48,182 nucleotides of DNA from Chlorobiota bacterium. GTDB taxonomy: Bacteria > Bacteroidota > Bacteroidia > Bacteroidales > F082. Shown here one piece after another: positions 1 to 7,918 of the stretch (position 1 is the first letter of the stretch; each line of letters starts with the position of its first letter). The notes under the pieces are model-generated. The model ran no database searches, was not told the origin of the DNA, and was given only the letters and a program-made list of their open reading frames with translations. The DNA lies in the NCBI GenBank assembly GCA_013151215.1, contig JAADIS010000029.1:1-48182 (forward strand), read 5' to 3'. The translations under genes and the position numbers were made by a program.

Positions 1-2
1 TG

Positions 3-305
3 TCAGCATCCGGACAAATGGTCCAGCAGGACCATTTCGTCCGGGCCGGCAATGCCCTCCTCGTATTTTTGCATAAAGCTTATCAGGCGTTTTCTCGACA
101 GGTTTTTTAGTTTCTTCTCCAGCGCCAGCGACCCGGACCTGCTCTCCTTGCTGCAATACCATAGCAAAGTCCACGGCCTGCCCTTTGAGGTATAGTCCTC
201 CTTGCCCTGGTTGTGCCTGTCAAGCCTGGAATGGACGTCCCTTGTCTGCCCTTTGTAGAAAGCAGAGGTCTTTCTCGAATACAATATGTAAACGTAATAA
301 ATCAT
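3..305 (-). CDS. GIY-YIG domain endonuclease-like protein
   Basis: Small 100-aa protein of the stand-alone GIY-YIG (UvrC N-terminal-like) family that is common in Bacteroidota. The start MIYYVYILYS gives the first half of the GIY-YIG motif; the second half is the variant FYKGQT. A conserved Arg (RLDRHN) follows and a Glu lies in LEKKLKN, the usual metal-binding position. The reading frame stays open upstream to 452, but that extension is only a translation of the tRNA-Leu gene, so the ATG at 305 is the credible start. It lies 40 bp downstream of the tRNA on the same strand and may be read through from the tRNA promoter. Its cellular role is unknown; nuclease activity is inferred from the family. 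Confidence 0.8.
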   Translation of the reverse strand: MIYYVYILYSRKTSAFYKGQTRDVHSRLDRHNQGKEDYTSKGRPWTLLWYCSKESRSGSLALEKKLKNLSRKRLISFMQKYEEGIAGPDEMVLLDHLSGC

Positions 306-344
306 TAGATTAAAAAAACCCTGACGATTTCCTGCCAGGGTTTG

Positions 345-428
345 TACCCGAGGCCGGGGTCGAACCGGCACGAGTGTTACCTCACTGGTTTTTGAGACCA
401 GCGCGTCTACCAATTCCGCCACTCGGGC
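345..428 (-). tRNA. tRNA-Leu (anticodon CAA)
   Basis: The minus strand reads GCCCGAG for the 5' acceptor arm and CTCGGGT plus discriminator A for the 3' arm (the first pair is G-U). The anticodon arm is CTGGT-CTCAAAA-ACCAG, giving anticodon CAA. A long variable arm of class II type follows, and the T arm contains GGTTCGACC. The length is about 84 nt. CCA is not encoded: the 3' end is followed by CAAACC. It decodes UUG leucine codons. Confidence 0.95.
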
Positions 429-449
429 ATGGCCTTTTGAAAAGGTTTG

Positions 450-482
450 CAAATTTACACTTTTTAATAATTAAAAAACAAA
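450..482 (-). promoter_or_regulatory. Promoter of tRNA-Leu
   Basis: On the minus strand TTTG (482-479), a 21-nt spacer and TAAATTTG (457-450) match the Bacteroidota sigma-ABfr-type consensus. The predicted transcription start lies near 443-445, about 16 nt before the mature tRNA. Confidence 0.7.
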
Positions 483-506
483 CTGCTTTAAAATTTATTT
501 TCCCAT

Positions 507-537
507 GTTGACCAAACCAAATATTATAGTACTTTTG
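507..537 (+). promoter_or_regulatory. Promoter of prs operon
   Basis: GTTG at 507-510, a 19-nt spacer and TACTTTTG at 530-537 match the Bacteroidota -33/-7 consensus (TTTG / TAnnTTTG). The start codon of prs is 38 nt downstream. It is back to back with the tRNA-Leu promoter. Confidence 0.75.
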
Positions 538-574
538 CAGCGATTTTTGGGCTAATCATTTAACAAATAATAAA

Positions 575-1513
575 ATGGCTGAGGACAATGTCAGTATTTT
601 CTCCGGAAGGGAAAGCAGGTATCTTGCTGAAAAAATTGCCGAAAGCAACGGGAGGCCTCTCGGAAAGTCGATAGTTACAGAGTTCTCAGATGGGGAATTC
701 CAGCCATCTTATGAGGAAAACATCCGAGGAAAAGACGTCTTTATTATTCAATCCACCTTCCCCTCAGCAGATAATTTGTTGGAGTTGTTGATGATGATCG
801 ACGCTGCCAAAAGAGCCTCCGCAAAAAAAATCATTGCCGTTATCCCCTACTTTGGTTATGCCCGCCAGGACAGAAAAGACAAACCCAGGGTTGCGATAGG
901 CTCGAAACTCGTTGCCAACCTTTTAACATCTGCCGGCGTGCATCGAATTATCACACTTGATCTGCATGCCGACCAGATACAAGGTTTTTTCGACGTCCCT
1001 GTCGATAATTTATATGCTTCGAGCATTTTCTACCCCTATTTAAAACAATTAGGCCTTGAAAATCTCGTAATGGCATCGCCTGATACAGGTGGAACGCGGA
1101 GGGCTGCGTCTTATGCGAAGGCTCTCGGGATAGGCTTTGTGATTTGTTATAAACAGAGGGCAAAACCCAATGTAATCGAAAGAATGGAGTTAATAGGCGA
1201 TGTTGAAGGCAAGGATGTGGTTTTAGTTGACGACATTATTGACACTGCCGGCACAATTACCAAGGCTGCCGACCTTATTAAAAGTCATGGCGCAAAAACC
1301 GTAAGGGCTTTTTGTACACATCCGCTTTTCTCAGGAAATGCTTACGAAAGGATAAACAGCTCGGTTTTCGACGAGGTTGTTGTTACTGACACTATACCCT
1401 TAAAACAACATTCCGATAAAATAAGAGTATTATCAACTGCCGACCTCATGTCGGAAGTTATCAATAGAGTACAGAACTTTGAATCGATAAGTTCTTTATT
1501 TAAATACAAATAA
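575..1513 (+). CDS. prs: Ribose-phosphate pyrophosphokinase (PRPP synthetase)
   Basis: Makes phosphoribosyl pyrophosphate from ribose 5-phosphate and ATP for purine, pyrimidine, NAD, His and Trp synthesis; cytosolic. The 312-aa length is normal for class I enzymes. Visible signatures are the N-terminal FSDGEFQ region, the catalytic flexible-loop region RQDRKDKPR (about residues 97-105), the LDLHADQIQGFF signature (about 127-138) and the PRPP-binding loop VVLVDDIIDTAGT (about 214-226). The ATG lies 38 nt after a good promoter. rplY follows after 21 nt, so the two are probably co-transcribed. Identification is secure. Confidence 0.97.
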   Translation: MAEDNVSIFSGRESRYLAEKIAESNGRPLGKSIVTEFSDGEFQPSYEENIRGKDVFIIQSTFPSADNLLELLMMIDAAKRASAKKIIAVIPYFGYARQDRKDKPRVAIGSKLVANLLTSAGVHRIITLDLHADQIQGFFDVPVDNLYASSIFYPYLKQLGLENLVMASPDTGGTRRAASYAKALGIGFVICYKQRAKPNVIERMELIGDVEGKDVVLVDDIIDTAGTITKAADLIKSHGAKTVRAFCTHPLFSGNAYERINSSVFDEVVVTDTIPLKQHSDKIRVLSTADLMSEVINRVQNFESISSLFKYK

Positions 1514-1534
1514 TTATAAATAAATATTTTTAAG

Positions 1535-2158
1535 ATGAAAAAAGTATCATTGAGCGGTTCTCCCAGAGAGAACGTAGGGAAAAAAGATGCTAAAAAACAA
1601 AGGCGGGAAGGTAAAATCCCTTGTGTTATCTATGGTGGAAAAGAGCAAGTCCATTTTTCAGTGGAAGAACTGAATTTCGACAGCCTAATTTTCACCCCCG
1701 AAGTTTACGAAATCAACCTTGAAGTTGACGGCAAACAATATAGTGCTGTTTTGCAGGATGTTCAATATCACCCTGTTACCGACAAGGTTTTGCATGCCGA
1801 CTTTCTTGAAGTTGTTGAAGGCAAGCCTATTATTGTCGGCATTCCGGTACGCTTGGTTGGAGATTCCCCGGGCGTTATACGCGGAGGAAAACTTATACAT
1901 AAGATGCACAGACTTCGCATTAAAGGATTGATCAACCAAATTCCTGAATTCGTGGAAGTTGATATTTCCGGCATGGATATCGGCGGATCCGTAAAGGTCA
2001 GGGAAATCGAATTGGAAAACATGTCGTTTCTTGATCCTCTAAACAGCGTTATCGTCAGGGTTAAAGCTGCCAGGAATGTTGAGGAGGAAGTTGAAGAAGA
2101 GGAAGAAGAGGAAACTGGAGAAGCAGAAGAAGCAGCCCCGGCTCCTGATGCTGAATAA
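1535..2158 (+). CDS. rplY: 50S ribosomal protein L25/general stress protein Ctc
   Basis: Binds 5S rRNA in the large ribosomal subunit. The 207-aa length fits the long CTC form: an N-terminal L25 domain (about residues 5-90, with GKIPCVIYGG) and a C-terminal TL5 beta domain (about 95-180). It ends in a very acidic tail of Glu runs and Ala-Pro, usual in Bacteroidota homologues. It sits downstream of prs and upstream of pth, a conserved neighbourhood, and a strong terminator follows the stop codon. Confidence 0.95.
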   Translation: MKKVSLSGSPRENVGKKDAKKQRREGKIPCVIYGGKEQVHFSVEELNFDSLIFTPEVYEINLEVDGKQYSAVLQDVQYHPVTDKVLHADFLEVVEGKPIIVGIPVRLVGDSPGVIRGGKLIHKMHRLRIKGLINQIPEFVEVDISGMDIGGSVKVREIELENMSFLDPLNSVIVRVKAARNVEEEVEEEEEEETGEAEEAAPAPDAE

Positions 2159-2179
2159 CAAAAAATACGTTCTTAAAAT

Positions 2180-2217
2180 AACGGGATAAGTCCAAAAAAC
2201 TTATCCCGTTATTTTTT
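2180..2217 (+). terminator. Rho-independent terminator after rplY
   Basis: A perfect 12-bp stem (AACGGGATAAGT at 2180-2191 with ACTTATCCCGTT at 2199-2210), a 7-nt A-rich loop and a T tract at 2212-2216. It separates prs-rplY from pth, although pth starts only 17 nt later and may depend on readthrough. Confidence 0.85.
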
Positions 2218-2233
2218 CAATCAAATTAAAAAA

Positions 2234-2797
2234 TTGAAATATTTAATAGTTGGTTTAGGGAATATTGGCGCCGAGTATAAAAACACTCGCCACAATATCG
2301 GCTTCGACATTGCCGACCAATTGGTCCATGAACTTAAGGGCGAATTCAAAGTCGATAAGCTGGCCTCGGTGGCCAAAGTGAAATACAAAGGCCGCAATTT
2401 GGTTGTCATTAAACCAACTACCTATATGAACCTAAGCGGGAAAGCAGTTAAGTACTGGTTGGAAAAAGAAAAAATACCTGTTCGGAAATTATTGGTTTTA
2501 GTTGATGATATTGCTCTGGAAACAGGAGTGTTGAGGCTCAAGACCAAAGGTGGCGACGCCGGCCACAACGGGCTCACCGACATAATAATCAAACTGAACA
2601 CAACTTCTTTTCCAAGGTTGAGGTTTGGTATAGGCAACGATTTCCCCCGCGGATACCAATCGGATTATGTCCTAGGGAAATGGAGCAATAAAGATATTGA
2701 TTTGCTTCTTCCCAGGGTTGATAATGCCGTGGAAATGATAAAAAGTTTTGTAAGCATCGGTCCCGGTCTTACAATGACTAATTTCAACAACAAATAA
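2234..2797 (+). CDS. pth: Peptidyl-tRNA hydrolase
   Basis: Releases peptides from prematurely dissociated peptidyl-tRNA in the cytosol. At 187 aa it is of normal length. The start MKYLIVGLGNIG with NTRHNIGFD puts the catalytic His at residue 20. The second signature GGDAGHNGL is present at about residues 108-116. The only start that keeps the conserved N-terminus is TTG at 2234. The gene directly follows the rplY terminator, and its stop codon is one base from the convergent glyS stop codon. Confidence 0.95.
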   Translation: MKYLIVGLGNIGAEYKNTRHNIGFDIADQLVHELKGEFKVDKLASVAKVKYKGRNLVVIKPTTYMNLSGKAVKYWLEKEKIPVRKLLVLVDDIALETGVLRLKTKGGDAGHNGLTDIIIKLNTTSFPRLRFGIGNDFPRGYQSDYVLGKWSNKDIDLLLPRVDNAVEMIKSFVSIGPGLTMTNFNNK

Positions 2798-2798
2798 T

Positions 2799-4319
2799 TT
2801 AAGCCTTAAGTCTTGCGGCTATAATACCTGAAACTTCTTCTATCTTAACTCTTTCCTGCTTCATGCTGTCGCGTTCGCGGATAGTTACCGTATTATCTTC
2901 AAGTGTTTGATGGTCAACCGTAACACAATAGGGAGTTCCCAATGCGTCATGGCGGCGGTAGCGTTTCCCAATCGAATCTTTTTCCTCGTAAAAACACATA
3001 TAGTCCGACTTCAGTCCATCGAGGATCTCATGTGCTTTCTCGGGAAGACCTGCCTTCTTCAGCAGCGGGAAAACGGCCACCTTATAAGGTGACAAAATGG
3101 GCGGCAGTTTCAACACTACCCTGTTGCTGCCATCTTCAAGCATTTCTTCGGTATAAGCAAAAGTTAAAACTGCCAGGAACATCCTGTCAAGTCCAATTGA
3201 AGTCTCAACAACATAAGGAACATAACTTTTGTTCAATTCAGGGTCGTGATAACGAAGTTTTTTACCCGAAAACTCTTCATGGGCGCTTAAATCGAAGTCT
3301 GTGCGCGAATGGATTCCTTCAAGTTCCTTAAACCCCATAGGGAATTCGAACTCGATATCGGCAGCGGCATTAGCATAGTGGGCTAGTTTGTCGTGATCGT
3401 GGAAGCGATATTTTTCGGCAGGGATACCAAGCGATTTATGCCAGTTCATACGTTCTTCCTTCCAGTATTCATACCATTTCATTTCTTCGCCCGGACGAAC
3501 AAAAAACTGCATTTCCATTTGTTCGAACTCCCGCATACGGAAAATAAACTGACGCGCAACTATCTCATTTCTAAATGCTTTACCTGTTTGTGCAATACCG
3601 AAAGGTATTTTCATCCTTCCCGTTTTCTGTACGTTCAAATAGTTCACGAAAATTCCCTGGGCGGTTTCTGGGCGGAGGAAGATTTCGCTTGCACCTTCGG
3701 CAGTGGATCCCATTTGAGTTGAAAACATAAGGTTGAACTGCCTTACCTCAGTCCAGTTCCTGGAACCTGAAACAGGGCATGCTATTCCCAGGTCTTCAAT
3801 GAGCAGTTTTATCGCTTCCATGTCATTTTCATCCATCGCAGGATAAAGGCGTTTTTTTATTCCCTCTATCTTTTCGAGATTTGCCAGAACACGTGGATTG
3901 GTCTCACGGAATTGTTGTTCGTCGAAACTGTCGCCGAAACGTTTTGACGCTTTTGTAATTTCCTTGGCGATTTTTGCTTCGATCTTGGCAATATGATCCT
4001 CAACCAATACATCGGCACGATAACGTTTTTTGGAATCCTTATTGTCGATCATAGGGTCGTTGAATGCATCTACGTGCCCCGATGCCTTCCAGACCGTTGG
4101 ATGCATGAAGATCGCACTGTCGATACCAACAATATTATCGTGCATCTGCACCATTGCCTTCCACCAATAATCACGGATGTTTTTCTTTAACTCGGCTCCG
4201 TTTTGAGCATAATCGTAAACGGCGCTCAATCCGTCATAAATTTCACTGCTCTGAAAAACAAAACCATATTCTTTTGCGTGAGAAATAATATTCTTTAATA
4301 AATCTTCCTGTTGTGCCAT
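2799..4319 (-). CDS. glyS: Glycyl-tRNA synthetase, alpha2 (class IIa) type
   Basis: Charges tRNA-Gly. The 506-aa protein is the dimeric, eukaryote/archaea-like type, not the alpha2beta2 form. The start carries YGFVFQSSEIYDG, a motif 1-like region has the dimer interface around GIDSAIFMHPTVWKASGH, motif 2 is FRNEIVARQFIFRMREFEQMEM (about residues 250-270), and motif 3 lies in GLDRMFLAVL. The C-terminal anticodon-binding domain begins near 405 (LSPYKVAVFPLLKK). It is convergent with pth with no space for a terminator between them. Confidence 0.96.
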   Translation of the reverse strand: MAQQEDLLKNIISHAKEYGFVFQSSEIYDGLSAVYDYAQNGAELKKNIRDYWWKAMVQMHDNIVGIDSAIFMHPTVWKASGHVDAFNDPMIDNKDSKKRYRADVLVEDHIAKIEAKIAKEITKASKRFGDSFDEQQFRETNPRVLANLEKIEGIKKRLYPAMDENDMEAIKLLIEDLGIACPVSGSRNWTEVRQFNLMFSTQMGSTAEGASEIFLRPETAQGIFVNYLNVQKTGRMKIPFGIAQTGKAFRNEIVARQFIFRMREFEQMEMQFFVRPGEEMKWYEYWKEERMNWHKSLGIPAEKYRFHDHDKLAHYANAAADIEFEFPMGFKELEGIHSRTDFDLSAHEEFSGKKLRYHDPELNKSYVPYVVETSIGLDRMFLAVLTFAYTEEMLEDGSNRVVLKLPPILSPYKVAVFPLLKKAGLPEKAHEILDGLKSDYMCFYEEKDSIGKRYRRHDALGTPYCVTVDHQTLEDNTVTIRERDSMKQERVKIEEVSGIIAARLKA

Positions 4320-4378
4320 TTAATTAAATTTTGTCGGAATAAGGGGATGGTGATATGGGCATAAAGCTGATATGAAAT

Positions 4379-4404
4379 AAAGGGCATTGGAATTAATTCC
4401 CTTT
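4379..4404 (-). terminator. Possible hairpin between zinc ribbon gene and glyS
   Basis: AAAGGG (4379-4384) can pair with CCCTTT (4399-4404); nested in it is the perfect palindrome GGAATTAATTCC (4389-4400). Read on the minus strand, a weak T-rich stretch follows. It could be a weak terminator for the zinc ribbon gene or a regulatory element ahead of glyS; the surrounding 126 bp are rich in AAGGGGAA-like runs. Confidence 0.3.
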
Positions 4405-4445
4405 CCATCAATCTTAATTCCCCTTTACCTTATCCCTTTTTTATC

Positions 4446-4655
4446 TTAATTTGTAAAAAAGTCGATTACATTGCCAAATGTTGAACTGGCACGTTTATAC
4501 AATTCTGTATATCCGCACTGGGTGCAGGATATCATAGTGAACTTTTTATTTTGTACGTCAAAAATCTTGGCAAAAGCACCTCCTGTCGCCCTCATTTGGT
4601 CAACTTCGTACTGACGGTTTCCGCATTTTGGGCATACATATTCTTTTTTTTCCAT
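4446..4655 (-). CDS. Small zinc-ribbon protein (COG3478-like)
   Basis: A 69-aa cytosolic protein with two Cys pairs: CPKCGN near residue 9 and CTQCGYTE near residue 44, a typical zinc-ribbon nucleic-acid-binding fold. A conserved middle segment RATGGAFAKIFDVQ separates the pairs. The family is widespread but uncharacterised, so no specific function is claimed. It lies between argF and glyS on the same strand, 126 bp before glyS. Confidence 0.85.
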   Translation of the reverse strand: MEKKEYVCPKCGNRQYEVDQMRATGGAFAKIFDVQNKKFTMISCTQCGYTELYKRASSTFGNVIDFFTN

Positions 4656-4673
4656 GATTATAAAAATTAATTA

Positions 4674-4769
4674 TCATTTCGACCAATGGGAGAAATCTCT
4701 AAGGCAGAACCTAATTCAAAAGGAGATTTCTCACTCGATAGTTATAGGATCGTTCCACAATTGAAATGA
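4674..4769. repeat. MITE/REP-like element with terminal inverted repeats
   Basis: A non-coding 96-bp element with terminal inverted repeats TCATTTC (4674-4680) and GAAATGA (4763-4769). Inside it, GAGAAATCTC (4690-4699) and GAGATTTCTC (4723-4732) are near-complementary arms. TCATTTCGACC followed by GAGAAATCTC is a pattern I recall as dispersed in many Bacteroidota genomes, but copy number cannot be judged from one window. It sits between argF and the zinc ribbon gene. Confidence 0.6.
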
Positions 4770-4783
4770 CAGACGATTATCTA

Positions 4784-5785
4784 TTATGCACCTAAAGTGG
4801 CAACCATTACTGCTTTAATAGTGTGCAAACGGTTTTCTGCTTCGTCGAATACAACTGAGTTTTCCGATTCGAACACTTCATCGGTAACTTCCATGGCTTC
4901 TACTCCGAATTTCTGATAAATATCTTCACCTACAATAGTTTCTCGATTATGGAAAGCCGGCAAACAATGCATGAATTTTGTTTTGGGATTTCCTGTTTTT
5001 GCCATTAGCGATACATTTATCTGGTATGGCATCATCATCTCTATGCGTTCTTTCCATACTTCGTCGGGTTCACCCATCGACACCCATACGTCGGTATAAA
5101 CAAAATCAACGTCTTTTACACCTTCGTCAACGCTTTCGGTAAGCATTATCGATCCGCCGTTTTGTTTAGCAATTTCTTTACATTGTTCAACCAAACCCTC
5201 TTCAGGCCACATTTGCTTTGGCGCAACGGCACGGAAGTCCATTCCCATCTTGGCAGCACCAACCATCAGTGAATTGCCCATATTGTTTCTGGCATCGCCC
5301 AAATAAGCAAAGGAAACCTGGCTTAAGGGTTTGTCGCTATGCTCCATCATTGTAAGGAAATCGGCCAAAATCTGTGTGGGGTGATATTCATTGGTGAGCC
5401 CGTTCCATACAGGAACTCCGGCATATTTCCCAAGGTCTTCGACTATTGCCTGTCCGAAACCCCTATACTCGATTCCGTCGTACATTCTGCCAAGTACGCG
5501 GGCAGTATCCTTCATCGACTCTTTTTTCCCTATTTGCGAACCGGAAGGCCCCAGATAAGTAACATTTGCCCCTTGGTCGTAAGCAGCGGTCTCGAAGGCA
5601 CAACGTGTGCGTGTTGAGGCCTTTTCAAATATCAATGCTATGTTTTTACCTTTGAGGCTTTGTTGCTCGGTACCGGTATATTTTGCCTTTTTAAGGTCGG
5701 CAGAAAGATCCAGTAAAAATTTTATTTCTTTTGGAGTGAAATCCAACAGTTTCAGGAAATTCCTGTTTCTAAGGTTGAATGCCAT
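4784..5785 (-). CDS. argF: Ornithine carbamoyltransferase
   Basis: Transfers the carbamoyl group between carbamoyl phosphate and ornithine/citrulline. The 333-aa protein has the carbamoyl phosphate motif STRTRCAFE (about residues 57-65), the ornithine loop DVWVSMGEP and the HCLPAFHNR signature (about 273-281). DxxxSMG and HCLP are those of true ornithine transcarbamylases; many Bacteroidota instead have N-acyl-ornithine-specific paralogues. No other arginine biosynthesis gene is nearby, so it may be catabolic (arcB-like) or anabolic; the sequence alone does not decide. A TACTTTTG promoter element lies upstream. Confidence 0.93.
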   Translation of the reverse strand: MAFNLRNRNFLKLLDFTPKEIKFLLDLSADLKKAKYTGTEQQSLKGKNIALIFEKASTRTRCAFETAAYDQGANVTYLGPSGSQIGKKESMKDTARVLGRMYDGIEYRGFGQAIVEDLGKYAGVPVWNGLTNEYHPTQILADFLTMMEHSDKPLSQVSFAYLGDARNNMGNSLMVGAAKMGMDFRAVAPKQMWPEEGLVEQCKEIAKQNGGSIMLTESVDEGVKDVDFVYTDVWVSMGEPDEVWKERIEMMMPYQINVSLMAKTGNPKTKFMHCLPAFHNRETIVGEDIYQKFGVEAMEVTDEVFESENSVVFDEAENRLHTIKAVMVATLGA

Positions 5786-5838
5786 ATCTTTATTTTTTAA
5801 TCGTTAAACAATACTGTATTATACAAATAATTGCGGGG

Positions 5839-5846
5839 CAAAAGTA
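5839..5846 (-). promoter_or_regulatory. Promoter -7 element of argF
   Basis: The minus strand reads TACTTTTG (5846-5839), identical to the prs -7 element. No clear -33 TTTG sits at the ideal distance. The ATG of argF is 53 nt downstream. It diverges from the meaB promoter. Confidence 0.5.
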
Positions 5847-5959
5847 TAAAAATAAAGCAAGCATTATTTCTTTGTTTTCATATTTATTTTAGAAGATAAT
5901 TTTTTAAAAACCAGGCTGGTTCCAAAGTTCAAACTCATATATTTGTCAAAAAAAATCAA

Positions 5960-5988
5960 TTTGCGATTATTAAAAAAAACTACCTTTG
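5960..5988 (+). promoter_or_regulatory. Promoter of meaB
   Basis: TTTG at 5960-5963, a 17-nt spacer and TACCTTTG at 5981-5988. It falls inside the 5' part of the longest possible meaB frame (open from TTG 5943), which argues that translation starts downstream, near the GTG at 5994 or later. Confidence 0.6.
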
Positions 5989-5993
5989 CAATA

Positions 5994-7094
5994 GTGGACG
6001 ATACTAAAAAAAATAAAAAATCGGCATTAAGAGTGCAAGCCGGCATCGAGAAACCTTCTTCGGTCAATCCTGTACTAAAGTCTGGTTTAGGGAAATTCAA
6101 AAAGCCCAAACTAAATATCGAACTGCTTGTAAAAAATATTTTTAAGGGAGACCGCTCATCGCTTTCACGCGGAATAACCATAGTAGAAAGTTCTTTGCCC
6201 ACTGACAAAATTCTTGCTAAACAAATTATCCATGAGTGTTTGCCTTATTCAGGGAATTCTATAAGAATAGGTATTACAGGAGTGCCAGGAGTCGGTAAGA
6301 GTACTTTTATAGAGACGTTCGGAAATTTTCTTATCGAAAAAGGTAAAAAGGTGGCAGTTTTGGCCATCGACCCGTCCAGCAAGCGCACAAAAGGCAGCAT
6401 ACTGGGCGACAAAACCCGGATGGAAAGCCTCAGTAACAATCCGAATGCCTTTATCCGCCCCTCTGCAAGTGCGGGAACACTTGGTGGGATTGCCCGTAAA
6501 ACGCGCGAAACCATTACACTTTGCGAGGCTTCGGGTTTCGACATCATTCTGGTTGAAACCGTTGGTGTAGGACAATCTGAAACTGCCGTTGCTCAAATAG
6601 TTGACTTTTTCCTCCTTCTCATGCTTGCCGGTAGCGGCGATGAGCTGCAGGGAATAAAAAGGGGAATAATGGAAATGGCCGATATGATATTGATTAACAA
6701 AGCCGATGGAGACAATATGACTAAGGCGGATCTTGCAAGGAGGGAGTTCGAAAACGCACTTCTCCTTTTCCCCGCCCTCGAAAACAATTGGGTTCCAATA
6801 GTAAAAACTGCATCGGCATTGTATTCAAAAGGTATTGAAGATGTTTGGGACACGATAAGTAAATATCTTAAGCTTACAACTGAAAACGGTCATTTTCAAC
6901 TTAAAAGATCAAAGCAGTCGGGAGAGATACTTCAAGAGAGCATTGAATCGGCTTTGATGGATAATTTTTATAATGATCCGGACCTCAAAGAAAAAATAAA
7001 ATCGATAAAAAAGGAAATTGACAAAGGAAACCTGAGCCCTTATGATGCGGCCGATGAATTATTGGATGTTTATCTGAAGAGAAAAAATAATTAA
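5994..7094 (+). CDS. meaB: MeaB/ArgK-family G3E P-loop GTPase
   Basis: A chaperone-like GTPase that protects or loads cobalamin-dependent acyl-CoA mutases such as methylmalonyl-CoA mutase. Visible motifs are Walker A GVPGVGKST, the base-recognition motif NKADGDN, LVETVGVGQSE (switch/G3) and the conserved IEKPSSVNP stretch near the N-terminus. The frame is open from a TTG at 5943, but a promoter covers 5960-5988, so I prefer GTG 5994 (366 aa); this would put the start codon almost at the transcription start, so leaderless translation or a later start is possible. No mutase gene is in the window. It is divergent from argF. Confidence 0.88.
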   Translation: MDDTKKNKKSALRVQAGIEKPSSVNPVLKSGLGKFKKPKLNIELLVKNIFKGDRSSLSRGITIVESSLPTDKILAKQIIHECLPYSGNSIRIGITGVPGVGKSTFIETFGNFLIEKGKKVAVLAIDPSSKRTKGSILGDKTRMESLSNNPNAFIRPSASAGTLGGIARKTRETITLCEASGFDIILVETVGVGQSETAVAQIVDFFLLLMLAGSGDELQGIKRGIMEMADMILINKADGDNMTKADLARREFENALLLFPALENNWVPIVKTASALYSKGIEDVWDTISKYLKLTTENGHFQLKRSKQSGEILQESIESALMDNFYNDPDLKEKIKSIKKEIDKGNLSPYDAADELLDVYLKRKNN

Positions 7095-7129
7095 GCATGT
7101 TTTTTGCGTTCTTTCGGATTTAAAATCCT

Positions 7130-7861
7130 TTAAAAAGAAACAGCTGCCGTAAAGGCCGTTTTACCGCTGGTGATATTAAAGCCCATAAAACTCGTTCCGT
7201 CCATTCGGTTTACCCTGATAGAGATTTCCTCATCATTTTTGCATTCGTTTATATAATTCATTTGCAAATACTTGGGTATTTTATCCCCAAAACTGAAACG
7301 AATAGCATCCTGCAACCATTTAAAATAATTATGGGCAATAACATGACCATTCATGTCTAGATCGGAATAAAATGTTTTTATTTTAAAAAGTTCATCAAAC
7401 TCACCTTTAAAACTGAATTTAGTCGGTATTTTCCTCAAAGCAATTTTTTCCGGATTCAGATACTCCGACCCTTGATATTTATCCAGGCGCTGTGGTTTAC
7501 GGCTGTCCATGTCGATAATCAACCAATCGGACGAAGCCAGGCATAAGATTTTACCGCTTTCTTCGTCGTACATCTCAAAGCCTCTGGATGCGGAAATTCC
7601 TGAAATTCTTCCCGGCCAGGTAATGATTTTTATTTTGCTGTTTAGTGCAGGGAGTTTCTCTATTTTGAGATTCAACCTGAAAAGCACCCACGATTGACGC
7701 TCGTTGCTTATAGTTGAAAAGCCGAAATCCAAATGCTCGGCGTGGTTGATGGCTGCCCTTACAAGGAAAAGGCTGAGTGCATGAAGACTCAGCTTACCGT
7801 TCGCAGATGTATTTTCCCAGTTTACAGGTATTTTTTCTGTCCAGATTTTTTGCATGATCAT
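7130..7861 (-). CDS. Acyl-ACP thioesterase (FatA/FatB-like, double hotdog)
   Basis: Hydrolyses acyl-ACP to free fatty acid in the cytosol. The 243-aa product has two hotdog repeats. The first carries the SWVLFRL strand and ITWPGR region; the second carries the DMNGHVIAHNYFKW motif (about residues 170-183), matching the catalytic Asn/His region of plant and bacterial acyl-ACP thioesterases. The ATG at 7861 is chosen because the longer frame (from 7912) runs through a terminator hairpin. It lies downstream of the lipoprotein gene but is separated from it by that terminator, and converges with meaB. Confidence 0.85.
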   Translation of the reverse strand: MIMQKIWTEKIPVNWENTSANGKLSLHALSLFLVRAAINHAEHLDFGFSTISNERQSWVLFRLNLKIEKLPALNSKIKIITWPGRISGISASRGFEMYDEESGKILCLASSDWLIIDMDSRKPQRLDKYQGSEYLNPEKIALRKIPTKFSFKGEFDELFKIKTFYSDLDMNGHVIAHNYFKWLQDAIRFSFGDKIPKYLQMNYINECKNDEEISIRVNRMDGTSFMGFNITSGKTAFTAAVSF

Positions 7862-7871
7862 CTTATAAGAA

Positions 7872-7900
7872 AAGCCGTCTCGCCTAAGGCAAGACGGCTT
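7872..7900 (-). terminator. Rho-independent terminator of the OMP-lipoprotein operon
   Basis: AAGCCGTCT (7872-7880) pairs with AGACGGCTT (7892-7900), and a nested GCC/GGC extends the stem around a TAA loop. On the minus strand the stem is followed by TTTTCTTAT. It lies 18 bp after the lipoprotein stop codon, oriented to end that transcript before the thioesterase gene. Confidence 0.8.
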
Positions 7901-7918
7901 GCAAAAATACAAATCCTT

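Noticed and set aside
306-452. N-terminal extension of the GIY-YIG frame
   Set aside because: It is a read-through of the tRNA-Leu gene; the peptide ARVAELVDALVS is a common artefact of translating this tRNA.
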